Assembly: GCF_014192055.1 (NCBI RefSeq)
Contig: NZ_JACHXM010000002.1
Location: forward strand, 236,590-288,389
Direction of reading: 5' to 3'
Source of the DNA: Halomonas organivorans
GTDB taxonomy: Bacteria > Pseudomonadota > Gammaproteobacteria > Pseudomonadales > Halomonadaceae
Length of the DNA stretch: 51,800 nt
Positions 25,851 through 36,878 of the stretch are shown one piece after another. The translations under genes and the position numbers were made by a program. The stretch's first letter is position 1. Each line of letters begins with the position of its first letter. The notes below the pieces were generated by a model. It made no database searches. It was not told where the DNA came from and saw only the letters and a list, made by a program, of their open reading frames with translations.

Positions 25851-26330
25851 TTAAAGCCGGGGGCGCTCCAGGCCGCTCTCGTATTCGCTGATCCGTGCCA
25901 GCTTGGCGACCGACGGCCCACCGGGGAAGTCGTTGGCCAGGAAGGCGTCGACGATGCTCTTGGCCAGCTCCGGACCTACCACGCGCGCGCCCAGGGTGAC
26001 GATCTGGGCATCGTTGCTGGTCCTGGCCTTGGCCGCAGAATAGGTGTCATGCGCCTGGGCGGCCCGGATACCCGGCACCTTGTTGGCGGCGATCGCCACG
26101 CCGATGCCGGTACCGCATACCAGGATGCCGCGGTCGAAGTCCCCCTCGCGTATCGCCTGGGCCACCGTGACCGCCACATCAGGGTAGAGGATCGGTTCTG
26201 CATCGTAGGTGCCGAAATCCTCCACGGCATACCCCCGCGCGTGCAGATGCTCGATCAACGTTTCCTTGAGCTGGAAGCCGGCTTCGTCGCCACCGATGGC
26301 GATCCGCTGGGAAGTCGCGTTGCTGGACAT
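25851..26330 (-). CDS. RpiB-family sugar-phosphate isomerase (EryI/DerI-like)
   Basis: The 159-residue protein has the RpiB/LacAB fold with IAIGGDEAGFQLKETLIEHL at the start, YPDVAVTVAQAI, the catalytic cysteine in GILVCGTGIGVAIAANKVPG and SNDAQIVTLGARVVG. RpiB interconverts ribose 5-P and ribulose 5-P. The erythritol-pathway homologue EryI converts a D-tetrulose 4-phosphate to D-erythrose 4-phosphate. Placement between a SorC regulator and tal-tkt, opposite an erythritol-type gene set, favours the latter. GAGG precedes the chosen ATG. The enzyme family is certain and the substrate is inferred. Confidence 0.88.
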   Translation of the reverse strand: MSSNATSQRIAIGGDEAGFQLKETLIEHLHARGYAVEDFGTYDAEPILYPDVAVTVAQAIREGDFDRGILVCGTGIGVAIAANKVPGIRAAQAHDTYSAAKARTSNDAQIVTLGARVVGPELAKSIVDAFLANDFPGGPSVAKLARISEYESGLERPRL

Positions 26331-26402
26331 GGCTGGTACCTCGCTATGGATGGGGAAATCCTGGCCCGAGCGGCACCTCGCTTGTGGCCGGGCATGACGA
26401 TC

Positions 26403-26444
26403 AACATAACACCGCCCGTTCATTTGTAAAGACAAAGATCAAAA
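26403..26444 (-). promoter_or_regulatory. rpiB promoter overlapped by candidate SorC operator copy 1
   Basis: On the minus strand TTTACA (26430-26425), a 16 bp spacer and TATGTT (26408-26403) form a sigma-70-like promoter about 70 bp before rpiB. The 25 bp element 26420-26444 (plus strand TCATTTG then AAGATCAAAA) covers its -35 box. It is 21/25 identical to the element at 26606-26630. Overlap with the -35 suggests repression. Confidence 0.5.
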
Positions 26445-26580
26445 GAACACCACCAGACAGCCCTCATCCTTACGCCCTGGATACGGCAAAGAAGCCTAAA
26501 TATCAGTAAATTAATCAGTAAAGCGCGGAAATCACGCCCTATGACGCGCCCAAGGTCACACTTACCGCACCCTCATTGGC

Positions 26581-26630
26581 TTGACACATTCCGCTCAAAG
26601 CCCAATCATTTGAACAAACCAAGATCAAAA
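26581..26630 (+). promoter_or_regulatory. tal-tkt promoter overlapped by candidate SorC operator copy 2
   Basis: TTGACA (26581-26586), a 17 bp spacer and AATCAT (26604-26609) make a sigma-70-like promoter. The 25 bp element at 26606-26630 starts in its -10 box. It contains an imperfect palindrome with arms TTTGAAC (26609-26615) and GATCAAA (26623-26629). Near-identity with the element in the divergent rpiB promoter supports one shared repressor, most simply the SorC protein encoded at 24731-25708. The remaining ~340 bp between rpiB and tal is AT-rich and shows no gene. Confidence 0.5.
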
Positions 26631-26670
26631 ACAAGCTCGTCACTGCACGACCACGCCTCAGGAGGCCCTC

Positions 26671-27630
26671 ATGCCGACCCGACTCGACGCGCTCAAGCAG
26701 CACTCCCTGGTGGTCGCCGACACCGGCGACCTGACCGCCATCCGCCGCTACCGCCCCCAGGACGCCACCACCAACCCTTCGCTGATCCTCAAGGCCTTCG
26801 AACTCTCCGATTACCAGCCGCTGATCGACGAGGAGCTGGCGGCGATCCGTGCCGAGGGCGGCGATCGCCAGACCCAGGCCGAACACGCCGTGGACCGGCT
26901 CGCCGTAGCCATGGGCAGCGAGATCGCCCAGGTGGTGCCCGGTCGGGTGTCCACCGAGGTCGCCGCCAGGCTGTCCTTCGATACCGAAGCCAGCATCCAC
27001 AAGGCCCACGAGCTGATCGAGCTCTACGAGCGGCGTGGCGTCTCGCGGGATCGCGTGCTGATCAAGCTGGCCTCCACCTGGGAAGGCATCCGCGCCGCCA
27101 AGGTGCTGGAGCGCGAAGGCATCAACTGCAACCTGACCCTGCTGTTCAGCGATGCCCAGGCCCAGGCCTGCTTCGATGCCGGCGTGTTCCTGGTCTCGCC
27201 GTTCGTCGGCCGTGTCACCGACTGGTACAAGCAGGCGACCGGTCAGGATTTCACCCCCGAGAACGATCCCGGCGTGCAGTTCGTGCGCGGCGTCTGCCAG
27301 CGCGTCGGCCAGGGCGGCTATGACACCGTGGTGATGGGTGCGAGCTTCCGCACCGTCGATCAGGTGCTGGCGCTGGCCGGCTGCCCACGGCTGACCATCT
27401 CGCCGGCGCTGCTCGAAGAGCTGGCCGCTACGCAAGGCGACGTGGCACCTGGCGTCGCCATGGAAAAATCCGGTGGCCCGCGGCCGACGCCGCTCGGCGA
27501 AGCGGAGTTCCGCTGGGGGCACAATCAGGACGCCATGGCCAACGACAAGCTGGCCGAGGGCATCCGTCGCTTCGCCGAGGACCAGCAGCGCCTCGAAGGC
27601 CTGATCGCCGACCGCCTTGCCGCCCACTGA
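26671..27630 (+). CDS. tal: Transaldolase, type 1 (TalB-like)
   Basis: The 319-residue enzyme is full length for TalB: DALKQHSLVVADTGDLTAIR, the PQDATTNPSLILKA loop, VSTEVAARLSFDTEASIHKA, and the Schiff-base lysine in RVLIKLASTWEGIRAAKVLE. It exchanges dihydroxyacetone between sedoheptulose 7-P/glyceraldehyde 3-P and erythrose 4-P/fructose 6-P. AGGAGG lies 6 bases before the ATG. It is followed 15 bp later by transketolase in the same operon. In this island the pair would drain the erythrose 4-phosphate made from tetritols into central metabolism. Confidence 0.96.
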   Translation: MPTRLDALKQHSLVVADTGDLTAIRRYRPQDATTNPSLILKAFELSDYQPLIDEELAAIRAEGGDRQTQAEHAVDRLAVAMGSEIAQVVPGRVSTEVAARLSFDTEASIHKAHELIELYERRGVSRDRVLIKLASTWEGIRAAKVLEREGINCNLTLLFSDAQAQACFDAGVFLVSPFVGRVTDWYKQATGQDFTPENDPGVQFVRGVCQRVGQGGYDTVVMGASFRTVDQVLALAGCPRLTISPALLEELAATQGDVAPGVAMEKSGGPRPTPLGEAEFRWGHNQDAMANDKLAEGIRRFAEDQQRLEGLIADRLAAH

Positions 27631-27645
27631 CGGAGGACGACTCAC

Positions 27646-30553
<2,908 letters not shown>

Positions 30554-30580
30554 CGCAGGCCGCCAGGCACAGCATGCCCG

Positions 30581-30615
30581 ACGACACTGCCCGGCCTTGC
30601 GCCGGGCAGTGTCGT
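30581..30615 (+). terminator. Terminator of ribH2
   Basis: ACGACACTGCCCGG (30581-30594) pairs perfectly over 14 bp with CCGGGCAGTGTCGT (30602-30615) around a 7-base loop, followed by a short T-rich run (TTCGT). Confidence 0.8.
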
Positions 30616-30670
30616 TTCGTGGGCATCGCCGGGACGGGGCTCAGTGTGTCGGAGAAGCATCCACAAAAAA

Positions 30671-30699
30671 CGCCGCCGCCGGGAAACCCGGCGGCGGCG
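30671..30699 (-). terminator. Rho-independent terminator of the tetritol ABC/kinase operon
   Basis: A perfect 13 bp stem (CGCCGCCGCCGGG and its complement, loop AAA on the plus strand) is followed on the minus strand by six T residues (plus 30665-30670). It lies 40 bp after the binding-protein stop codon. Confidence 0.88.
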
Positions 30700-30738
30700 A
30701 TCGAGCGCGGGCGACGCGGCAGGTCGCCCGGGGCAGCG

Positions 30739-31695
30739 TCAGATGTCGAGCACGAAGGGCGCGCTGTACTGATCGACATTGTCGGCGGTGACGAGGAAGC
30801 AGTCGAAGAGCTTCTTCTCGCTGGCAAGGCCGGTCTCGCCGGTGCGCACGAACTGGTCGGCCAGGCGCACCGCCTGCTCGGAGAAGATCGCTACCGGCTG
30901 CAGCACCGTGTAGGCCATCTCGCCGGCCTTGATGGCATCGATCGCATCGGGCGAGCCATCGAAGCCGCCGACCACCACGTCGTCGAGCCGGCCGGCTTCC
31001 TTGAGCGCCGCGATCGCACCGAGCGCCATCTCGTCGTTGCCGCTGATCACCCCCTGGATGCCGGGGTTGGCCTGCAGCAGGCTCTGCGTCTTGTTGTAGC
31101 CCTGGGTGCGGTCCCAGTTGGCGACGTCCACGCCGACCCGCTCCAGGCTCGGGTACTGGCTGAGCACGGTCTCGTAGCCGTTCGAGCGCGTCGCGGCGTT
31201 GTTGTCGGAGGGCGCGCCCTTGAGCTCCACGTAGTCTGCCCCATCACCGACGGTCTGGACCCACTGCTGGGCGCCGAGCGCCGCCCCCTGGGCGTTGTTG
31301 GACACCAGCTGTGCCTCGGCCAGCCCCTGCTGGTTGATCTCGGCGTTGACGATGAACACCGGGATCCCGGCATCGACGGCCTTGCGCACGGCACCGATGG
31401 AGCCATCGGCGTTGGCCGGATCGAGGATGATGGCCTCGGCCTGGTTGGTGATCGCGGTATCGATCTGGCGGCTCTCGGCGTTGGTGTCGCCCTTGTGGGA
31501 GCTGACGTTCGCCTCGTAGCCCAACTCCTCGGCCGTTTCCCGGGCGATCTTGCCCTCGGTGAACCAGTAGGGGTTGGAGTTATCGTTGACGATGATCGAG
31601 ATGAGGCCCTTGTCGTCGGCCGCAGCGACACCGGCAAACAGCGGTGCACTTACGGCAAGGGCGGTGATGAGCAGGCGTTTTCCGTTCTTGAACAT
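30739..31695 (-). CDS. Sugar ABC transporter periplasmic binding protein (RbsB family, EryG-like)
   Basis: The 318-residue protein has a signal peptide (KRLLITALAVSAPLFAGVAA) and a type I periplasmic binding fold: ISIIVNDNSNPYWFTEGKIA, EAIILDPANADGSIGAVRKA, and VISGNDEMALGAIAALKEAG. RbsB-type proteins bind pentoses, hexoses or polyols. TAAGGAAGG precedes the ATG. It is the last gene of the operon, 72 bp after the permease and before a strong terminator. With the ATPase and permease it forms a full importer, here probably for erythritol or another tetritol. Confidence 0.93.
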   Translation of the reverse strand: MFKNGKRLLITALAVSAPLFAGVAAADDKGLISIIVNDNSNPYWFTEGKIARETAEELGYEANVSSHKGDTNAESRQIDTAITNQAEAIILDPANADGSIGAVRKAVDAGIPVFIVNAEINQQGLAEAQLVSNNAQGAALGAQQWVQTVGDGADYVELKGAPSDNNAATRSNGYETVLSQYPSLERVGVDVANWDRTQGYNKTQSLLQANPGIQGVISGNDEMALGAIAALKEAGRLDDVVVGGFDGSPDAIDAIKAGEMAYTVLQPVAIFSEQAVRLADQFVRTGETGLASEKKLFDCFLVTADNVDQYSAPFVLDI

Positions 31696-31767
31696 GTTGG
31701 ACCTTCCTTACTGTTGTGGTTGTGATGCCGAAGGCTCGGCAGGGTTGGCGACAGACGGTCGCGCCGC

Positions 31768-32883
31768 TCAGGCCGCGACACGCTGTGGCGAGGAAGAGGA
31801 GGATGCCTTGTCGTCGGACGCCGCCGGGGGCGACGTCTTGCGGCCCTTGCGTCCCTTGTACTGGATGCTGTTGAGCAGCACGGCAAGCACGATGACGGCG
31901 CCGGTGAACACGGTCTGCCAGTAGGAGGAAACGCCGATGATCACCAGCCCGTCGGACAGGAAGCCGATCACGAAGGCGCCGAGCAGGGTGCCGCGCACGT
32001 TGCCGCGGCCGCCGGTCAGCGCCGCCCCGCCGATGACCACGCCGGCGATGGCGGTCAGTTCGTAGGTGGTACCCGCGGTCGGGCCCGCCGAGGTCAGCTG
32101 CGACGACAGCACCAGGCCAGCGATGGCGGCACAGATCCCCGACAGCACATAGACCGACACCTGGACACGCTTGACCGGCACCCCGGAAAGCTCCGCCGCC
32201 CGGGCGTTGCCGCCGGTGGAGTACACCCAGCGGCCGAAGGGGGTGCGCGACAGCGCCAGCATCGCGGCAATGGCCACGGCCGCCAGCACCAGCACGCCGA
32301 CCGGCACGCCGAACAGGCGATTGAAGCCCAGCCAGTCGAAGCCGGTGTTGCCCAGCGCCTCGCTGCCGCCGAGGTTGTTGTAGGTGAGGCCGTCGGTCAT
32401 CAGCAGTGCGACGCCGCGGGCCACGTAGAGCATGCCGAGAGTGGCGACGAAGGCCGGCACCTTGAAGTAGGCGATCAGCACGCCGTTGATGGCACCGACC
32501 AGGGCGCCCATGGCGCAGGTCAGGATCACCACCGCCCACACCGGCGGATAGACCACCACGCCGAAGGCCTCGAACGACACGCCCTGCATCAGGAAACCGG
32601 CGAAGACGCCTGCGAACCCGAGCGTGGAGCCCACCGAGAGGTCGATGCCGCCGGTGAGGATGACCAGCAGCATGCCGATGGACAGCAGGCCGAAGATCGC
32701 CACGTGGGACGACATGGTCAGGAAGTTGTTGGTCGAGAAGTAGACCGGCGACAGGATCGAGAAGATCAGGATGATAGCGATCAGGGCGAAGAACGCCCTG
32801 CCCTCGAGCAGCAGGCGCCCCAGGTCGAATCCGCCGCCGGCACCCGGCCGGGCGTTGCGTTGAGCTTTGCTGGCATGGGTCAT
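31768..32883 (-). CDS. Sugar ABC transporter permease (RbsC family, EryF-like)
   Basis: The 371-residue protein has about ten hydrophobic segments. It carries SIGMLLVILTGGIDLSVGST, TLGMLYVARGVALLMTDGLT, VYSTGGNARAAELSGVPVKR, and GVVIGGAALTGGRGNVRGTL, the canonical RbsC/MglC signatures. The cytoplasmic C-terminal tail is Ser-rich (DDKASSSSSPQ). GGAGACC precedes the start; a longer frame to 33030 overlaps the ATPase gene and lacks support. It lies 26 bp downstream of the ATPase gene. Confidence 0.93.
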   Translation of the reverse strand: MTHASKAQRNARPGAGGGFDLGRLLLEGRAFFALIAIILIFSILSPVYFSTNNFLTMSSHVAIFGLLSIGMLLVILTGGIDLSVGSTLGFAGVFAGFLMQGVSFEAFGVVVYPPVWAVVILTCAMGALVGAINGVLIAYFKVPAFVATLGMLYVARGVALLMTDGLTYNNLGGSEALGNTGFDWLGFNRLFGVPVGVLVLAAVAIAAMLALSRTPFGRWVYSTGGNARAAELSGVPVKRVQVSVYVLSGICAAIAGLVLSSQLTSAGPTAGTTYELTAIAGVVIGGAALTGGRGNVRGTLLGAFVIGFLSDGLVIIGVSSYWQTVFTGAVIVLAVLLNSIQYKGRKGRKTSPPAASDDKASSSSSPQRVAA

Positions 32884-32909
32884 TGTTATGGTCTCCGATG
32901 GTGATTGGT

Positions 32910-34469
32910 TCAGGCGGCCACGGCTTCGCCCGAGGCGGCCATGATCTCGGCCTTGCTGACGTCGGCGCCGAACTCGGCGGCGATCCGGCCGCGGCTCATC
33001 ACCACTACCCGGTGGGCGATGCTCAGGCATTCGCCGACCTCGGACGTGGTGAAGACCACGGCCAGCCCCTGCCGCGCGCCCTCGCTGAGCAGACGGAACA
33101 CCTCGGCCTTGGCGCCGATGTCGATGCCGCGGCTGGGCTCGTCGAGCAGCACGACGTCGGGATGGGTGGCCAGCATCTTGCCGATGACGACCTTCTGCTG
33201 GTTGCCGCCCGACAGCGAGCCGATCTCGGCGCCGCCACCGTCGGTCTTGATATGCACGTTGCGAATGGACTCCTCGACCACCGACTGCTCGCGGCGACGC
33301 GAAGTGAACAGCCGCCGGGTGAAGCTGCCGATACTGGCCAGCGACAGGTTCTCGCCCACCGACATGGTCTGCACGAGCCCGTCGCGCTGGCGGTCCTCCG
33401 GCACCAGCACCAGGCCCTGCTCGATGCGCTCGGCGATGCCCAGCCGCGAGACGTCACGGCCCTGGAGCAGCACGCTGCCCCCCGACAGCGGCAGGCGCCC
33501 GGCCACGCTCTCGAGAAGCTCGGTGCGCCCGGCGCCCATCAGGCCGTAGATGCAGACGATCTCGCCGGCCTTGACGTCCAGCGACAGCCGGTCGACCGCC
33601 GAACGCTCCGGCAGCGTGGCATCCGGCACGGACACCTCGCGCAGCGACAGCGCCACCTCGCCCATGACGTAGCCGGAGGGCGGCGCGCCAAGGTCGAAGC
33701 CCTCGCCGACCATGTTCGTCACGATCCACTCCAGGTCGATGTCGCGACGCGGGGCATAGGCCGTCATGGTGCCGTCGCGCAGTACCACGGCGTGGTCGGT
33801 GATGGTGAGGGCTTCCTCGAGATGGTGGGAGATGTAGACGATCGAGACGCCACGACTCTTGAGGTCGCGGATCACCCGGAACAACACCTCGACCTCTGAT
33901 GCGGAGAGCGCCGAGGTCGGCTCGTCCATGATCAGGATGCGCGAGTTGGCCGACAGCGCCCGGGCGATCTCGACGATCTGCTGCTGCCCCAGGCGCAGTT
34001 CCTCCACCGGCGTGCGCGGATCGATGGGCTCGTCCAGTTCTTCCATCAACAAGCGCGTCTGACGCTCCTCCTCGGCGTAGTCGATACCGGTCGGCCCGCC
34101 CAGCTCGCGCCCCATGAAGATGTTGTCGCGCACGCTGAGATTGGGGGCGAGGCTCAGCTCCTGGTGGATGATCGAGATGCCCAGGCGCTGCGCCTCGGTC
34201 GTGGAGGCGACGCTCACCGGGCGACCGTCGAGGTGGATCTCGCCGGAGGTCGGCTGCAGCACCCCCGACAGGATCTTCATCAGCGTCGACTTGCCGGCGC
34301 CGTTCTCGCCGAACAGGGTAGTGACCTGGCCACGGTGGATATCGAAGTGCACCGATTTCAGGGCATGGACGTTGCCGAAGGACTTGGCGATATGACGCGC
34401 CGAGAGGATGACCTCGTCGGTGCCGTCTTGTTCTTGAAGTGTCGCGTTCATGGCATGCTCATCCGTCAT
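32910..34469 (-). CDS. Sugar ABC transporter ATP-binding protein, duplicated (RbsA/MglA family)
   Basis: The 519-residue protein has two nucleotide-binding domains. The first (~20-250) has Walker A GENGAGKST, signature LRLGQQQIVEIARAL and Walker B LIMDEPTSALS. The second (~275-510) has the degenerate GLMGAGRTELL, LSGGNQQKVVIGKML and VLLDEPSRGIDIGA, as usual for RbsA. It energises uptake with the downstream permease and binding protein. The start is either ATG 34469 (17 bp after the DUF2291 stop, with a C8 run where a Shine-Dalgarno would be) or ATG 34451; neither has a good ribosome site. Confidence 0.92.
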   Translation of the reverse strand: MTDEHAMNATLQEQDGTDEVILSARHIAKSFGNVHALKSVHFDIHRGQVTTLFGENGAGKSTLMKILSGVLQPTSGEIHLDGRPVSVASTTEAQRLGISIIHQELSLAPNLSVRDNIFMGRELGGPTGIDYAEEERQTRLLMEELDEPIDPRTPVEELRLGQQQIVEIARALSANSRILIMDEPTSALSASEVEVLFRVIRDLKSRGVSIVYISHHLEEALTITDHAVVLRDGTMTAYAPRRDIDLEWIVTNMVGEGFDLGAPPSGYVMGEVALSLREVSVPDATLPERSAVDRLSLDVKAGEIVCIYGLMGAGRTELLESVAGRLPLSGGSVLLQGRDVSRLGIAERIEQGLVLVPEDRQRDGLVQTMSVGENLSLASIGSFTRRLFTSRRREQSVVEESIRNVHIKTDGGGAEIGSLSGGNQQKVVIGKMLATHPDVVLLDEPSRGIDIGAKAEVFRLLSEGARQGLAVVFTTSEVGECLSIAHRVVVMSRGRIAAEFGADVSKAEIMAASGEAVAA

Positions 34470-34486
34470 TCAAGGGGGGGGCCGGC

Positions 34487-35143
34487 TCACTGCACGCTCA
34501 GGCTGACCGGCGTCACGAGCCAGTTGCTCGGGTTGATCAGCTTGAAGGCTCCGGTGACCGTGATGGTCCGTCCGGACAGCGTCTCGGCGTCGATCCCCGA
34601 CAGCACCTGCGCCTTCATCGCATCGTTGATCGCCGCGCCGGCGTTCTGGTACTCGATCTGGTTGGTGAACTGGCCGAACTGGATGTTGCCGGTGGCATCC
34701 CGCAGATCGGTGCCGTTGATCGCCGGCCCGGTCTGGACCCGGATCGTCAGGTCGTCGGGAAGCCCCTCGACCTCGACCGGATAGATCCCGGCCTTGCCCT
34801 CCCCGACCACGCCGGAAAAGCGCACCGGCATCACCGGCCCGATGCCGGCCCCCACGCCGAAGCGCTCACCGGCCGCCGCCTTGTCCTCGGCGATCGCGGC
34901 CGCCAGCTCATCGGCCGAGACGGCCCGCTCCTCGACGCTGTCCCGCACCAGCGGGAACTGCTCCGCGCCGAAGCGCTCGGCCGAGAAGCCGTCATCGGCG
35001 ACGTCGTCCTGGGAGCCGATCGTCACGACCGTGGTATCCAGGGCCATGGCGCCGAGCAGGACGATCGCCACGCCGATGGCCGCGATCAGGCCTCGCCCCT
35101 TGCCGGGACGCGACGGCGATATGGCATTGGTTGACGCACTCAT
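34487..35143 (-). CDS. DUF2291 family membrane-anchored periplasmic protein
   Basis: The 218-residue protein has one N-terminal transmembrane segment (GLIAAIGVAIVLLGAMALDT) and a periplasmic part with DDGFSAERFGAEQFPLVRDS, FGVGAGIGPVMPVRFSGVVG, and QFGQFTNQIEYQNAGAAIND, the DUF2291 signatures. The family typically accompanies RbsABC-like importers of sugars and polyols, but its function is unknown. GAGG lies ~12 bases before the ATG. It is the first gene of the transporter block, behind a 13 bp tandem repeat at 35160-35204. Confidence 0.88.
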   Translation of the reverse strand: MSASTNAISPSRPGKGRGLIAAIGVAIVLLGAMALDTTVVTIGSQDDVADDGFSAERFGAEQFPLVRDSVEERAVSADELAAAIAEDKAAAGERFGVGAGIGPVMPVRFSGVVGEGKAGIYPVEVEGLPDDLTIRVQTGPAINGTDLRDATGNIQFGQFTNQIEYQNAGAAINDAMKAQVLSGIDAETLSGRTITVTGAFKLINPSNWLVTPVSLSVQ

Positions 35144-35159
35144 GATGAAAGACCTCGCC

Positions 35160-35204
35160 GTTGTAAAACGTTGTTGTAAGACATTGTTGTAAAACGTCGT
35201 TGTA
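35160..35204. repeat. 13 bp tandem repeat (TACAACRACGTTT on the minus strand), ~3.5 copies
   Basis: On the plus strand GTTGTA (35160-35165) is followed by AAACGTTGTTGTA (35166-35178), AGACATTGTTGTA (35179-35191) and AAACGTCGTTGTA (35192-35204). The array lies in the 109 bp gap between the dehydrogenase and DUF2291 genes. The core ACAAC/GTTGT recurs upstream of the kinase and the second SorC gene, so it may be an operator array or a translation-affecting leader element. Confidence 0.8.
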
Positions 35205-35252
35205 TGAAGTTGTCGTCGTCCGTTCTGCGCCAGCGCATGCGACGTGCCGGCC

Positions 35253-36842
35253 TCAGGAGGCGGCGACGCGGTCGACACCGGCGGCGGTGCTGGCACTCGC
35301 GTGCGAGCTGACCTCGCGCGCCACCCAGGCCTCGACTCGCTCGACCTCCGCCTGGCTCATGACCAGGTAGAGCTTGGTGCGTCGCTCGAGGATGTCGGCG
35401 GCGCTGCGCGCCCATTCGTGATCCACCAGATAGCGCGCCTCGACGGCGTAGAGATCGGCCCCCAGGTGCTCGCCAAGGTCCGCGTAGTCCCGGGCATCGC
35501 CGAGGATCCCGCGGGCAAGGGTGCCGTAGAGGCGGGCGTAGCGGGTGGCGGTATCTGCCTCGAGCCAGGGGTAGTCGCGCTGGAGGCCCTTGAGGAAGGC
35601 CTCGAAGTCGGCGCCCGGCATGTCGCCGCCGGGCAGCGGCGCGGTCTCGTTCCAGGTCTTGCCCATGTCCGGAAAGTAGGACGCGAGCTTTTCCAGGCCG
35701 TGCTCGGCCAGCTTGCGGTAGGTGGTGATCTTGCCGCCGAACACCGACAGCAGCGGCGCCTTGCCGTCGTCGTCGGAAACGTCGAACACGTAGTCGCGGG
35801 TCACCGCCGAGGGATTGTCCTGGGCATCGTCGAACAGCGGGCGGATCCCGGAGAAGCTGGTCAGGACATCGTCCCGGGTATAGGGGGTCGCGAAGTAGCG
35901 ATTGACCACGCCGAGCAGGTAGTCGACCTCGCCCTGATCGATCGCCACCCGGTCCGGATCGCCCTCGTAGACGATGTCGGTGGTGCCCACCAACAGCTTG
36001 TCGCCCTCGTAGGGATTGACGAAGATCACCCGCTTGTCGTCGTTCTGCAGCAGGTAGGAGTTGGCGGTGGCGTAGCGCTTGGGCAGCACGATGTGGCTGC
36101 CCTTGACCAGCTTGACCCGGTCCTTGCCGCCCTGCTCGAACGCCCCCTTGAGCACCTTGTCCACCCAGGGTCCGGCGGCGTTGATCACCGCCCTGGCGGC
36201 CAGCGAACGGACTTCGCCGCTGCCAGTGTCGGTGAGCTCGACCTCCCAGCGGTCGGCCCGCCGGGTCGCCCTGGTGCAGGCGGCGCGCGTGTAGACATCG
36301 GCGCCGAGGCGCGCGGCGTCGAGCGCGTTGAGGATGACCAGGCGGGCATCGTCGACCCAGCAATCGGCGTATTCGAAGCCCTTGGGATAGGCGTCCTTGA
36401 TCGCCTCGCCCTCCGGGCAGCGGCGCAGGTCGAGACCGCGGCTGCCGGGCAGCAGGTCGTCCTTGCCGCCCAGGTGGTCGTAGAGGAACAGCCCGGCGCG
36501 CACCAGCCAGGCCGGGCGCTGCTCGGGGCTGTGGGGCAGCACGAAACGCATCGGCCAGATGATGTGCGGCGCCTTCTTGAGCATCACGCTGCGCTCCTTG
36601 AGCGCCTCGCGCACCAGGCGAAACTCGTAGTACTCCAGATAGCGCAGGCCGCCGTGGATCAGCTTGCCGCTGCGCGACGAGGTGCCTTGGGCCAGGTCGT
36701 CCTTCTCGCACAGCGCGACGGACAGGCCACGGCCGGCGGCGTCGCGGGCGAAGCCGGCGCCGTTGATGCCGGCCCCGATGATCAGCAGGTCATAGAGCGG
36801 GCGCTCGTCGCGCGGGCGGGACTGGGCGGGGGAATCGGACAT
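35253..36842 (-). CDS. GlpD/EryB-type FAD-dependent polyol-phosphate dehydrogenase
   Basis: The 529-residue protein has the FAD motif LLIIGAGINGAGFARDAAGR, the GlpD signature TSSRSGKLIHGGLRYLEYYE, GTTDIVYEGDPDRVAIDQGE, and SVFGGKITTYRKLAEHGLEK. The C-terminal GlpD-like cap domain begins near residue 390. GlpD oxidises glycerol 3-P; the erythritol homologue EryB oxidises L-erythritol 4-P to L-3-tetrulose 4-P. Being 36 bp after an EryA-like kinase and followed by a DUF2291/RbsABC importer favours an EryB-like role. GGAGG precedes the ATG. Glycerol 3-phosphate cannot be excluded as substrate. Confidence 0.88.
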   Translation of the reverse strand: MSDSPAQSRPRDERPLYDLLIIGAGINGAGFARDAAGRGLSVALCEKDDLAQGTSSRSGKLIHGGLRYLEYYEFRLVREALKERSVMLKKAPHIIWPMRFVLPHSPEQRPAWLVRAGLFLYDHLGGKDDLLPGSRGLDLRRCPEGEAIKDAYPKGFEYADCWVDDARLVILNALDAARLGADVYTRAACTRATRRADRWEVELTDTGSGEVRSLAARAVINAAGPWVDKVLKGAFEQGGKDRVKLVKGSHIVLPKRYATANSYLLQNDDKRVIFVNPYEGDKLLVGTTDIVYEGDPDRVAIDQGEVDYLLGVVNRYFATPYTRDDVLTSFSGIRPLFDDAQDNPSAVTRDYVFDVSDDDGKAPLLSVFGGKITTYRKLAEHGLEKLASYFPDMGKTWNETAPLPGGDMPGADFEAFLKGLQRDYPWLEADTATRYARLYGTLARGILGDARDYADLGEHLGADLYAVEARYLVDHEWARSAADILERRTKLYLVMSQAEVERVEAWVAREVSSHASASTAAGVDRVAAS

Positions 36843-36878
36843 GCCGTCTGCCTCCGTGGGGAAATGTCGTGGACCGCT

